Shown piece after piece: positions 1 to 7,902 of a stretch of 64,000 bases of DNA (position 1 is the stretch's first letter; every line of letters begins with the position of its first letter). The stretch is from NCBI RefSeq assembly GCF_009733865.1, contig NZ_WOFB01000002.1, forward strand, positions 248,001-312,000, read 5' to 3'. The notes under the pieces were generated by a model. That model did no database searches and was not told the origin of the DNA. It saw only the letters and a list, made by a program, of their open reading frames with translations. The DNA comes from Oceanobacillus salinisoli (GTDB lineage: Bacteria > Bacillota > Bacilli > Bacillales > Amphibacillaceae). Both the position numbers and the translations under genes were made by a program.

Positions 1-1079
1 GTGCATCCTTAATTGTAGGAAACCTTTCTCAACGATTTGGTCGTCGTGTCGGTCTTGCATCAGGTTTCATCACAGGTGGCTTAGGTGCAGCTGGTGTTGT
101 ACTTTCAGCTTTATTCCATAATGTTATGCTCCTATTTATTGCCTTACTAATATACGGTGCTGGTACAGCAACGAACTTACAAGCGCGTTATGCAGGTACA
201 GACTTAGCTAGTGAAAAACAACGTGCTACAGCTATTAGTATGGCGATGGTTTCTACGACATTTGGTGCAGTTGCTGGACCCAACCTGGTAGGAGTGATGG
301 GTGAATTTGCCTTATCGATTGGTGTCCCAGCGTTAGCTGGACCTTTCATTCTTGCCGGGGTTGCCTTTCTCCTTGCTGGTTTGGTGTTATTTGTGATGCT
401 TCTTCCAGACCCACTTAAGGTCGCACAAGCAATCGCAATGAATAAACAAGAAGTTGAAGAAAGTACAGAACATAAAACAAAAGAAATACTAAAGCTTGAT
501 CATCGTACTATAACGATGGGAGCTACTGTCATGGTTGTAACTCAAATTGTAATGGTTGCGGTAATGACCATGACTCCAGTACACATGGAAGAGCATGGAC
601 ATGGACTTTCTGCAGTAGGATTAATCATTGGATTTCATATCGGAGCCATGTATTTACCATCTCTTGTAACAGGTGTTCTAGTGGATAAAGTTGGACGTAA
701 AGCGATGGCAAGTATAGCTGGTATTACCTTGCTCCTTTCTGGGATTATGGCTGCTTATGCACCAACAGAATCAGTAACACTATTAACCATTTCGCTAATT
801 CTTCTAGGTCTAGGTTGGAACTTTGGGTTAATTAGTGGAACAGCATTAATTGTTGATGGTACTACACCTTCCAATCGTGCGAAAGTACAAGGAACGGTTG
901 ACGTTCTGATTGCGTTATCTGGTGCAGCAGGTGGTGCTTTATCAGGTATGGTAGTTGCGGGTTCAAGCTTTGCTACCCTTTCAATAGGAAGTGGTGTTAT
1001 TTCCTTGTTACTTGTACCGGTCATTCTAATTGTGTTACGAAACAACAGCAGCAAAAATGCCGTAAGTCCCCATAAATGA
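1..1079 (+). CDS. MFS transporter, C-terminal part (5' end outside window)
   Basis: The reading frame is open from base 3, before the first internal ATG at 126, so the gene starts upstream of the window. The visible protein is hydrophobic with about ten membrane segments. Near the left edge it has a motif-A-like loop (GNLSQRFGRRVGLASG) and a second such loop in the C-terminal half (VDKVGRKAMASIAG), as expected for the two pseudo-symmetric halves of a major facilitator protein. A His-containing loop (MEEHGHG) lies between helices. The substrate cannot be told from sequence. The gene ends in a hairpin terminator and sits just left of the decayed sulfur-gene block, but nothing ties it to that block. 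Confidence 0.85.
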   Translation, partial: ASLIVGNLSQRFGRRVGLASGFITGGLGAAGVVLSALFHNVMLLFIALLIYGAGTATNLQARYAGTDLASEKQRATAISMAMVSTTFGAVAGPNLVGVMGEFALSIGVPALAGPFILAGVAFLLAGLVLFVMLLPDPLKVAQAIAMNKQEVEESTEHKTKEILKLDHRTITMGATVMVVTQIVMVAVMTMTPVHMEEHGHGLSAVGLIIGFHIGAMYLPSLVTGVLVDKVGRKAMASIAGITLLLSGIMAAYAPTESVTLLTISLILLGLGWNFGLISGTALIVDGTTPSNRAKVQGTVDVLIALSGAAGGALSGMVVAGSSFATLSIGSGVISLLLVPVILIVLRNNSSKNAVSPHK

Positions 1080-1102
1080 TGCAATCATTGTGGGGATTTT
1101 TT
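1067..1102 (+). terminator. Rho-independent terminator of the MFS gene
   Basis: An imperfect inverted repeat (TCCCCATAAATGAT pairing with ATCATTGTGGGGA) overlaps the stop codon and is followed by six T residues. Confidence 0.8.
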
Positions 1103-1109
1103 GCGGTTT

Positions 1110-1650
1110 AGGAAATTATAAAATTTGTGGCTGTAGATTATTTTTATTTAGGTATAGCCACGTCCAGCTTCGACGTACAGGACGTACTAGTGCCGACGTC
1201 GCCACAGGACATGGCGAACTTAGTCGGCCAGCGCCCAGCGACTAGCGAGACTTCCTTCACCTCCGTACGATAAGTCAACATCATTCAAGTACTTAAGGAA
1301 GGCCGACTAATAACGGGCTTTGCGCCCAACTCACGTATACCCCATGAAGGGGCATGTTTCCTTTTCGCTCTTCAAGCATAAGATTCACTAAGATTTTTAC
1401 ATTCGTAAAAATCAAGATCATCTAATCTCCTGTGGGGATTGTTCGCTTAAAAACGCCACTTTGCGCGGTAACATCGAACCACCTGGCATGGCCAGGCGCA
1501 GTCCGTACGTTGCTAAACGGGGGCTTGCGCTTTTGTTCCACTCGTAATACAACCGCTTAACTCCTCTTTACCTATATAATACTTGTTTGGCTTACAATTA
1601 AATTCTTCATATAGAATTTGGTCTTTTGGAGACCCTAACAATGAATTAAA
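1110..1650. repeat. Gene-free stretch with GC-richer repeated DNA
   Basis: About 540 bp without a credible gene. The part near 1165-1330 is clearly richer in G and C than its surroundings, is rich in ACGT-type words, and contains GACTAG/GGCCGACTAA-type half repeats. It begins next to a TTAGGAAATTATAAAATTT word that recurs at other intergenic sites in the window. It looks like intergenic repeat DNA of mobile origin. No transposase is seen. Confidence 0.5.
1436..1560. repeat. Intergenic repeat, family C, copy 1
   Basis: This stretch resembles 47222-47350: both carry a GGTAACATCGAACCAC / GGCAACACCGAACCAC core, then a GTCCGTACGTTG / GTCTGTACGTCG word, then a T-rich TTTTGTTC end. It is non-coding in all frames that I followed. 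Confidence 0.5.
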
Positions 1651-1652
1651 GT

Positions 1653-1718
1653 TTAGAGGGTGGTGCGGCAACGTTTATTGAATATGCGAAAGACGCTAAT
1701 ATTACCCTAACATTTTAA
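1653..1718 (+). pseudogene. Remnant: last 21 codons of a DsrE-family gene
   Basis: Read in frame to the TAA at 1716, this encodes LEGGAATFIEYAKDANITLTF. It lines up with the C-terminus of the intact DsrE protein at 5860-6255 (VGGAVTFLDFAKDAAPTLTF). Nothing upstream matches the rest of that gene. The remnant sits directly before a rhodanese-MBL gene, the same gene order as in the intact cluster, so it is what is left of a duplicated block. Confidence 0.8.
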
Positions 1719-1736
1719 TCGCTAGGAGGATTATGC

Positions 1737-2863
1737 ATGGTTAAAATTATGACTACAAAAGAATTAGCGAAGAAGGTCATAAAACATGAAGAGACACTTA
1801 TACTAGATGTACGTAACACCAATGAATTCGACAATTGGAAAATAGAAGGCGGAAAAGTCGAGGTAATAAATGAACCTTATTTTAACTTGTTAGATGGTGT
1901 TGATCCACTAGTAGAGAAGCTTATGAAAGAGCAAGAGGTTATTGTGGTCTGTGCCAAGGGAGGTTCCTCCAAAATGGTTGCAGAACTACTTGAGGATGAA
2001 GGTTTCTCAAATGTATACAGTCTCGAAGGTGGAATGAAATCATGGAGTGAGCATCTAGAGCCTGTTAAGGTTGGTGAATTAAGTGGAGGGGGAACGCTTT
2101 ATCAATTTGTTCGTTTAGGTAAGGGCTGCCTATCTTATTTTATAGAAGTAAACGGGGAAGCGGCAATAATTGATTCAAACCGTATGACGGGCGTTTATGA
2201 GGAGTTTGCTGCTGAAAAAGGAGTAAAGATCACACATGTGCTCGATACCCATTTACATGCGGACCATATTTCTGGTGGCCGCCAGTTAGCGGAAAAGGTT
2301 GGAGGAACTTATCACCTGCCTCCTAAAGATGCTACAGAAGTTACTTTTGAATTCACACCGCTTCAAGAAGGAAAGGACATTGAAATGGGTGGTTCTGTGA
2401 AAATCCAACCAATCTATTCTCCGGGTCATACAATCGGAAGTACTTCTTTTTTAATTGATGCTCAATATCTACTAACAGGAGATATTCTTTTTGTAAGGTC
2501 CATTGGACGTCCAGATTTAGCTGGTTTAGCTGAAGATTGGGTTAGTGACTTACGTAATACTCTCTATAATCGCTATAAAGAATTATCCGAGGATTTAATT
2601 GTCTTACCAGCCCATTACTCTTTTGCAGAAGAGCTCGGCAAGGGAGGTTTAGTATCAGCCAGGTTGGGAGCCCTTTATCACGTAATTCCGGCTTGCAAGT
2701 GGATGATGAGAACCAATTTAGAAAAATGGTTACCGAAAATCTTCCACCTCAACCAAATGCTTATGAAGATATTCGAAAAACAAATATGGGTAAAATCACC
2801 CCAGAAGAAGAAAAGAAAAAAGAAATGGAAACAGGACCAAACCGTTGTGCGGTTGAAGGTTAA
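1737..2863 (+). pseudogene. Rhodanese-MBL persulfide dioxygenase-like gene, frameshifted near 3' end
   Basis: An N-terminal rhodanese domain (active-site loop CAKGGSS) is followed by a metallo-beta-lactamase domain (HLHADH Zn/Fe ligands, YSPGHT, LTGDILF). It is a close paralog of the intact gene at 6341-7468 and starts at an ATG after GGAGG. Homology to the paralog leaves the frame at about 2680-2687. The expected C-terminus ([11 protein letters not shown] ... TGPNRCAV) continues in another frame to the TAA at 2861, which fits a one-base deletion. The original frame instead runs on to 2951 with a nonsense tail of about 85 residues. The catalytic domains are intact, so residual activity is possible, but the lost tail and decayed neighbours suggest a dying copy. 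Confidence 0.8.
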
Positions 2864-2879
2864 GGTGCCCCACTTGTCT

Positions 2880-2998
2880 TGGTCTAGCCTAGTTGCTTCA
2901 CCATTAGGTGCTAATTCTGGAAAAAGGGTCAATGCAAAAATTCTACGATGAATATTAGTAATATTGATTTTAGAACAGCAATAAAAATATGGTTAGGG
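2880..2998 (+). pseudogene. Remnant: C-terminus of a TauE/SafE exporter gene
   Basis: The translation [22 protein letters not shown], then an in-frame TGA, then ILVILIL and a shifted TAIKIW matches the end of the intact TauE protein at 7903-8682 ([21 protein letters not shown] ... AGTAVKIW). It follows the decayed rhodanese-MBL gene with no TusA gene between, so at least one deletion has joined the pieces. Confidence 0.75.
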
Positions 2999-3075
2999 TT
3001 TTTGTAAGATGTCCATTTAAACCAATTAGCAAATGTTAGGAAAGATTTTTGGCCTTTTTTGGTTATTAAGATGCG

Positions 3076-3120
3076 ACACCCACGATTTTGTCTAAATCAG
3101 CATTTGTGTGGGTGTTTTTT
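3076..3120 (+). terminator. Hairpin terminator
   Basis: ACACCCAC pairs with GTGGGTGT across a loop of about 20 bases, and a run of T follows. It closes the decayed sulfur block before the DUF202 gene. Confidence 0.65.
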
Positions 3121-3227
3121 ATTGAGAATATACTAGCTTTTTCACGTATTTCTATTTAAATTAAGGATGAAAATAGCCAATAATATGTGAAGATAACAAA
3201 TAATTAATAAAGAAGTGTTTAATTATA

Positions 3228-3605
3228 ATGGACAAGGAGAAGAATCAAAACCAGTCAACGAAAGATTCTAAATATATTCAGCAGCATATGGCAAATGAAC
3301 GAACATTGCTAGCGTGGATTAGAACAGCAATCGCTATTATTGGAGTGGGGTTTCTAGTAACAAATTTACATTTTACAATGAAATCAAGGGTAACTATACT
3401 TGGTGACATTTTAGCAAATATTATTGGTATTTCTTCTGTAGTATTAGGTATAGCCACTATAGCCCTTGCGATAATTACTTATATTCAAAAGGTCGATGCC
3501 ATTAATAACCAATCGTTTCGAGCACCAAGACTAACTGTTATCTTACTTGGATTATTCGTGATTGTAATTGCAGTTGTATTTGGTATGTACTTTATAATTC
3601 TTTAA
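3228..3605 (+). CDS. DUF202 (YidH-type) small membrane protein
   Basis: This 125-residue protein has the family signature MANERTLLAWIRTAIAIIGVGF near the N-terminus, followed by two further hydrophobic helices, giving three membrane segments and a hydrophilic start. The family has no settled biochemical role. The start ATG has no strong Shine-Dalgarno site, so expression may be weak. It stands between two decayed genes and appears intact. Confidence 0.85.
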   Translation: MDKEKNQNQSTKDSKYIQQHMANERTLLAWIRTAIAIIGVGFLVTNLHFTMKSRVTILGDILANIIGISSVVLGIATIALAIITYIQKVDAINNQSFRAPRLTVILLGLFVIVIAVVFGMYFIIL

Positions 3606-3673
3606 GTCATTCTAATTCCTAGGCCTATATTTTTAGTCATATCTATTATTCAAAATTTTAGGGGGAAAGAGTA

Positions 3674-4080
3674 ATGTCAGGAAAAAATTTAATCCCAATA
3701 AAGCACACAAACTATTAAGTGAAGAGAGAAAAGCAATCTTACCACCTACAGAAATTATTAAATACTTAAATATTAATAGAAATGATATGGTAGCCGACCT
3801 TGGTGCAGTTAACGGATACTTTACTATTCCCATTACTAAAGTTACTAATAATACTTTCTATGCTGTTGATATTGAACCTAAGGTGCTTAGTATGTTGTGG
3901 AAAGTGATTTAGTTAATATTAATCTAGATGATAATTCAGTTAATAAAGCTATTGTTTCAATGGTTATTTATGAAGTGTCCAGTATTGATCGGACACTTTA
4001 TGAAATAAAGCGAATTTAAAACCAGGTGGACAAATACTTCTTATTGAATGGAAAGCTATAGAGATGAGTCTGGACCACCG
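3674..4080 (+). pseudogene. Broken SAM methyltransferase, paralog of 13978-14547
   Basis: Spliced across frames it reads KFNPNKA..LLSEERKAILPP, then VADLGAVNGYFTIP (SAM motif I), AVDIEPKVLSML and VESDLVNINLDDNSVNK. All of these match the intact methyltransferase. At least three lesions are visible. There is a frameshift within the first six codons and a deletion of about 45 bases near 3897, between short ATGT words. A single-base loss lies near 4018. Homology stops at about 4080, where histidine-kinase sequence begins. Confidence 0.85.
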
Positions 4081-4978
4081 GCTGTTTCAATACTTATGGA
4101 TCTTTAGTATCTCTACGATAACCATCGGTAGTCTCACACATTTTTATTTAACAAAGAAGCTGATTCATCCATTGAGAGAGCTTATTCATTCTACTAAAAA
4201 GATGAAGCAAGGGGAGTACCCTACTCCTATTGAAATAAAGCCTGAGGGAGAAATTGGTGAACTGATGAGTCATTTTAACGATTTAGTGAAACAATTAGAG
4301 GCTAATGAAAAACACAGACAAAAGCTAGTATCTGATTTATCACATGAGTTTCGAACTCCATTATCTAACTTAAACGGTTATCTTCGTGCATTACAAAGTA
4401 GTGTGATAGAGGGAGATGAGAAACTATACCAATCTCTATATGAGGAATCGAAACGACTTATTCACTTGGTTGAGCAGATGGAGCAGCTCAAGGAATGGGA
4501 TCACCTATCAAGTCAGATCTTTTCAGAAAAGTCTCCTGTAAATATAAAAAAACTGGTGGAACAATCTGTTGAAATGTTTCGTTGGACATCGGAGCAAGCA
4601 AAAATTAAAGTACAAGTAGATGTTGCACCTAGCTTGGTAACGGTTAATAGTGGAGCGATAACACAAGTCATTAGTAATTTACTAGATAATGCGATTCGCT
4701 ATTATGAAGGGACTGGACCGATTATGATAGAAGGAAAGAATCTGGAGTCAGAATACGTGCTTTGTGTAATTGGTCCTGGAAAACCTATTTCAGTTGAGGG
4801 TCAGGAAAGGATTTTTGAACGCTTCTATCGCACTGACTATTCTAGGTCACGAGAATTTGGGGGATCTGGACTAGGGCTAGCAATATCAAAAGAAATTATT
4901 GGACATCATCGTGGCATTATCGGTGTTACTTCAGAGGAGAATGTGCATACTTTTTCGTTTAGAGTGCCACGGGAATAA
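4064..4978 (+). CDS. Truncated sensor histidine kinase fused onto methyltransferase debris
   Basis: It has one membrane helix (about residues 8-30), a HAMP linker (about 32-80), an H-box (SDLSHEFRTPLSNLNG), an N-box (SNLLDNAIRYY), and F and G2 boxes (FERFYRTDYSRS, GGSGLGLAISKEI). The first few codons come from the broken methyltransferase (GAGTCTGGACCACCG), so the native start, first helix and extracellular sensor are missing, and no ribosome-binding site precedes the ATG. The G1 box reads VIGPGKPI, lacking the usual ATP-contacting Asp. No response-regulator gene is adjacent. It is best regarded as a non-functional or orphan fragment of a BaeS/ResE-like kinase, although the frame is open to the natural end. 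Confidence 0.75.
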   Translation: MSLDHRLFQYLWIFSISTITIGSLTHFYLTKKLIHPLRELIHSTKKMKQGEYPTPIEIKPEGEIGELMSHFNDLVKQLEANEKHRQKLVSDLSHEFRTPLSNLNGYLRALQSSVIEGDEKLYQSLYEESKRLIHLVEQMEQLKEWDHLSSQIFSEKSPVNIKKLVEQSVEMFRWTSEQAKIKVQVDVAPSLVTVNSGAITQVISNLLDNAIRYYEGTGPIMIEGKNLESEYVLCVIGPGKPISVEGQERIFERFYRTDYSRSREFGGSGLGLAISKEIIGHHRGIIGVTSEENVHTFSFRVPRE

Positions 4979-5089
4979 GCCTAAGTGTTGTGAGGTGTAG
5001 CCAATGCTGGGATACATGAACCTATGTCCAAGTTAAATAGCCCATAGATACATTGGAAAAAGGTATCAAAAAAAATATAGATAACAGGG
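4979..5089 (+). other. Short spacer before the sulfur operon promoter
   Basis: No gene and no clear terminator after the kinase fragment was seen. Confidence 0.4.
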
Positions 5090-5118
5090 TTGACATTTTA
5101 CCCTATGGGGTATATTAT
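5090..5118 (+). promoter_or_regulatory. Promoter of tusA-rhodanese operon with CstR-type operator in the spacer
   Basis: TTGACA (5090-5095), 17 bp, TATTAT (5113-5118). The spacer contains TTACCCTATGGGGTAT (5098-5113), a CsoR/CstR-type dyad. Repressor bound here would block RNA polymerase directly. Confidence 0.85.
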
Positions 5119-5220
5119 AGGTGATGTAATTGATTTTCGTAAAGCAAAATCAGTGGAAATCATGCAAAAATCATCTTATAAACGTCGTTATTAATAACGA
5201 CTATTTTATTACTAATTATT

Positions 5221-5236
5221 ATACCCATGTAGGTAT
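5221..5236 (+). promoter_or_regulatory. Second CstR-type operator
   Basis: ATACCCATGTAGGTAT, a weaker match to the same dyad, about 110 bp downstream of the promoter in the untranslated leader. Confidence 0.55.
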
Positions 5237-5275
5237 AAAATAGATGTCAAATCACAAATTTTTTTGATGAAAATA

Positions 5276-5291
5276 ATACCTTGGGGGGTAA
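5276..5291 (+). promoter_or_regulatory. Third CstR-type operator, overlapping the ribosome-binding site
   Basis: ATACCTTGGGGGGTAA. Its G-run also serves as the Shine-Dalgarno sequence for the ATG at 5296. Confidence 0.55.
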
Positions 5292-5295
5292 ATGT

Positions 5296-5847
5296 ATGAT
5301 TCAAACAAATCATCAACTAGATGCAAAGGGCTTAGCTTGCCCAATGCCGATTGTGAAAACAAAAAAAGCAATCATCGAACTTGAAGAAGGTCAAGTATTG
5401 GAAATTCAAGCAACAGACAAGGGCTCCAAGGCAGATTTAACTGCATGGGCAAGTTCTGTGGGACACCAATATTTAGGAACAGTGGAAGAAGGCGATGTTC
5501 TTTATCATTACATTCGTAAAGGTTCTAATGAGCCAGAAGTGGAAAAATCATATGAACACACTGTTTCACTTGATGAAATTGAATCACGTGAAGGCTTAAT
5601 TTTAGACGTACGTGAAGCAGCAGAATATGCATTTGGTCATATTGAGGGTGCTAAATCCATTCCGATGGGAGAAATAGAATCACGGCTTGCGGAATTGGAT
5701 AAAGAAAAAGAAATCTATGTGATTTGCCGTACAGGGAAACGCTCTGACTTGGCAGCACAACTTTTAGCTAAAAATGGTTTTACAAAAGTTTATAATGTTC
5801 TACCAGGTATGAATGAGTGGAACGGAAAAATTACAAAAGAGGTATAG
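5296..5847 (+). CDS. TusA-rhodanese fusion sulfurtransferase (CstA-like)
   Basis: This 183-residue protein has an N-terminal TusA (SirA) domain with the persulfide-carrying CPMP motif at Cys15 and a C-terminal rhodanese domain with active-site Cys144 (VICRTGKRS). It should relay sulfane sulfur between thiol carriers in the cytoplasm. Staphylococcal CstA joins rhodanese, TusA and DsrE in one chain. Here TusA comes first, and DsrE is a separate gene 12 bp downstream. A TTG at 5281 also opens the frame, but the GGGGGGT ribosome site lies between it and the ATG at 5296, which I therefore chose. It is first in an operon controlled by a CstR-type operator. Confidence 0.9.
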   Translation: MIQTNHQLDAKGLACPMPIVKTKKAIIELEEGQVLEIQATDKGSKADLTAWASSVGHQYLGTVEEGDVLYHYIRKGSNEPEVEKSYEHTVSLDEIESREGLILDVREAAEYAFGHIEGAKSIPMGEIESRLAELDKEKEIYVICRTGKRSDLAAQLLAKNGFTKVYNVLPGMNEWNGKITKEV

Positions 5848-5859
5848 GAGGAATTTATA

Positions 5860-6255
5860 ATGTCAGAAAAGATAGCTATTATTGCAGCAAACGGTGGAAT
5901 GTTTGATGCATACAAAGTATTCAATATTGCAACAGCAGCAGCAGCTTCAGAAAAAGAGGTAGAAATCTTTTTCACGTTTGAAGGGTTAAACTTAATTCAC
6001 AAGCAAGGAATGCATCACTTAGAAATGCCAGCAGGGAAAGAACATTTCGCGGAAGGGTTTGAAAAAGCAAACATTCCGACCATACCACAACTAGTTGAGA
6101 CGGCACAGGAACTTGGCGTGAAATTCATTGCTTGTCAAATGACAATGGATGTAATGGGACTTACAAAAGAAGATTTTATCGATGGAATCGAAGTCGGTGG
6201 AGCAGTCACATTCTTAGACTTTGCAAAAGATGCAGCACCAACATTAACTTTCTAA
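5860..6255 (+). CDS. DsrE/DsrF-family sulfur carrier
   Basis: This 131-residue DsrE-like protein has a Rossmann-type start (IAIIAANGGMFDAYKVFN) and a conserved Cys92 in FIACQMTMDVMG, the position that carries persulfide in this family. It follows the TusA-rhodanese gene by 12 bp with a good AGGAGG site, so the two are surely co-transcribed. Together they supply the three domains found in CstA. A decayed tail of a second copy lies at 1653-1718. Confidence 0.9.
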   Translation: MSEKIAIIAANGGMFDAYKVFNIATAAAASEKEVEIFFTFEGLNLIHKQGMHHLEMPAGKEHFAEGFEKANIPTIPQLVETAQELGVKFIACQMTMDVMGLTKEDFIDGIEVGGAVTFLDFAKDAAPTLTF

Positions 6256-6274
6256 TTAGATTATAAAACTTCAT

Positions 6275-6298
6275 GCAGTGGGGAATTTCTCCCACTGC
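6275..6298 (+). terminator. Strong hairpin between dsrE and rhodanese-MBL gene
   Basis: A perfect 8-bp stem (GCAGTGGG / CCCACTGC) with an 8-base loop. It is followed by A residues, not T, so it is more likely an RNA-processing or stability element than a classical terminator. Confidence 0.45.
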
Positions 6299-6316
6299 AA
6301 AAAAATCTACAAAAAT

Positions 6317-6332
6317 ATACCTAAGGGGGTAA
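6317..6332 (+). promoter_or_regulatory. Fourth CstR-type operator
   Basis: ATACCTAAGGGGGTAA lies just upstream of the rhodanese-MBL start and includes its likely ribosome-binding G-run. No clear -35/-10 pair was identified with it. Confidence 0.6.
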
Positions 6333-6340
6333 TCAGGAGA

Positions 6341-7468
6341 ATGGCTGTAAACAAATGGACAGCAGCAAAAGTTGCGAGAAAAGTGATAGATAATGAAGAA
6401 TTATTTATTTTAGACGTACGTAATCATGATGCATTTGAAGATTGGAAAATTGAAGGACATAAATTTGAGTATTTAAACATTCCTTACTTTGAACTATTAG
6501 ATGGTGTGGAAGAAGTCCTACCAAAACTTCCAACGGATAAAGATGTGCTAGTAGTCTGTGCGAAAGAAGGGTCTTCTGTTATGGTCGCAGAAATGCTATC
6601 TGAAGCAGGCCTGGAAGTAGCATACCTTGAAGGTGGAATGAAATCTTGGAGTAGCTATCTAGAACCAATTAAAGTTGCAGATTTAGAAAATGGTGGGGAG
6701 CTGTACCAATTCGTTCGTCTGGGTAAAGGCTGCCTATCCTATATGGTTATTTCTGAAGGAGAAGCTGCAATTATTGATGCGGTACGATTTACAGATTTAT
6801 TCACAAACTTTGCCAAAGAAAAAGGTGTAGAAATTAAGCATGTATTTGATACACATTTACACGCAGACCATATCTCAGGTGGACGCAACATTGCAGCTGC
6901 AACGGGCGCAACTTACTACCTACCACCAAAGGATGCTACAGAGGTAGTGTTCGATTACACAGCTCTTACAGATGGTTTAAACGTGAAAATTGGCGCATCT
7001 CAAATTGATGTAAATGCACTATATTCACCAGGACACACAATAGGATCAACATCTTTTGTCATTGATAACAAATTTCTATTAACTGGTGATATTTTATTTA
7101 TCGATTCAATCGGTCGTCCAGACTTAGCTGGCTTAGCTGAAGACTGGGTTGGGGATTTACGTGAAACCTTATATTCTCGCTACCGTGAACTAGCAGAAGA
7201 TTTAGTAGTATTACCAGCACATTTCATGATTATCGATGAATTAAATAAGGATGGTACAGTGGCAAGACGATTAGGTGACCTATATAAAGAAAATCATGGC
7301 CTAAACATTAAAGACGAAGAAGAGTTCCGTCGTACGGTTACAGATAACTTACCACCACAACCAAATGCGTACGAACAAATTCGCCAAGTAAACATGGGTA
7401 AAATTACTCCTGATAATGACGAACAAACCGAAATGGAAATCGGACCAAATCGTTGTGCCGTTCGTTAA
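6341..7468 (+). CDS. Rhodanese-MBL persulfide dioxygenase-type protein (CstB-like)
   Basis: This 375-residue protein has an N-terminal rhodanese domain (Cys73 in VVCAKEGSS) and an MBL domain with the HLHADH metal motif (His172, His174, Asp176, His177), YSPGHT and LTGDILF. The MBL part has the [12 protein letters not shown] signature of ETHE1-type persulfide dioxygenases. The likely reaction is oxidation of a low-molecular-weight persulfide to sulfite, or to thiosulfate with the rhodanese. Staphylococcal CstB has the reverse order (dioxygenase first). The frame opens earlier (6278), but the conserved protein starts at ATG 6341 after the AAGGGGG run. It ends in PNRCAVR. The paralog at 1737 is frameshifted. 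Confidence 0.9.
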   Translation: MAVNKWTAAKVARKVIDNEELFILDVRNHDAFEDWKIEGHKFEYLNIPYFELLDGVEEVLPKLPTDKDVLVVCAKEGSSVMVAEMLSEAGLEVAYLEGGMKSWSSYLEPIKVADLENGGELYQFVRLGKGCLSYMVISEGEAAIIDAVRFTDLFTNFAKEKGVEIKHVFDTHLHADHISGGRNIAAATGATYYLPPKDATEVVFDYTALTDGLNVKIGASQIDVNALYSPGHTIGSTSFVIDNKFLLTGDILFIDSIGRPDLAGLAEDWVGDLRETLYSRYRELAEDLVVLPAHFMIIDELNKDGTVARRLGDLYKENHGLNIKDEEEFRRTVTDNLPPQPNAYEQIRQVNMGKITPDNDEQTEMEIGPNRCAVR

Positions 7469-7536
7469 TTGAACGATAATAATTTAATAGTAACGTAATA
7501 GGTTAAGAAAATCAGTCATTGATTCAAAAATAGCAG

Positions 7537-7567
7537 TGGATGATCTACAACTAATGTTGATCATCCA
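7537..7567 (+). terminator. Hairpin downstream of the rhodanese-MBL gene
   Basis: TGGATGATC...GATCATCCA with extra pairing towards the loop. No T-run follows, so it is a weak terminator or a processing site before the next tusA. Confidence 0.4.
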
Positions 7568-7609
7568 ATTCAAAACTCTACTAAAACAAAATTAACGGAG
7601 GTATTTTAA

Positions 7610-7837
7610 ATGAACATTACAAAAACACTAGATGCAAAAGGTTTAGCATGTCCAATGCCTATCGTTAGAACAAAAAAAGCAATGGACACGATTAACTCTG
7701 GAGAAGTACTTGAAGTGCTTGTAACAGACAAAGGAGCTTTAAACGATATCCCTGCATGGGCAAAATCAGGTGGTCATATCGTATTAGAACAAAAAACAGA
7801 AGAGGATGTTCTATACTTCTATATTCAAAAAGCATAA
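7610..7837 (+). CDS. TusA-family sulfurtransferase
   Basis: A 75-residue single-domain TusA protein with the CPMP motif at Cys14 (LDAKGLACPMPIVRTKKAM). It is closely similar to the N-terminal half of the TusA-rhodanese fusion. It would accept and pass on persulfide sulfur in the cytoplasm. The ribosome site (CGGAGG) is strong. It lies between the dioxygenase-like gene and the exporter gene, and ends in a clear terminator, so TauE may be expressed separately or by read-through. Confidence 0.93.
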   Translation: MNITKTLDAKGLACPMPIVRTKKAMDTINSGEVLEVLVTDKGALNDIPAWAKSGGHIVLEQKTEEDVLYFYIQKA

Positions 7838-7846
7838 TGAAAATCA

Positions 7847-7877
7847 AAAAGCGAGTAGCAACATCTACTCGCTTTTC
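7847..7877 (+). terminator. Terminator after tusA
   Basis: GCGAGTAG pairs perfectly with CTACTCGC, with A residues before and TTTTCT after. Confidence 0.85.
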
Positions 7878-7902
7878 TAAAAGTTAGAAAGAAGGTTTAT
7901 CG

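Noticed and set aside
2678-2932. Minus-strand 84-codon frame and similar antisense frames inside genes
   Set aside because: Shadows of real genes, with Phe/Lys-rich or Ser-rich composition and no start signals.
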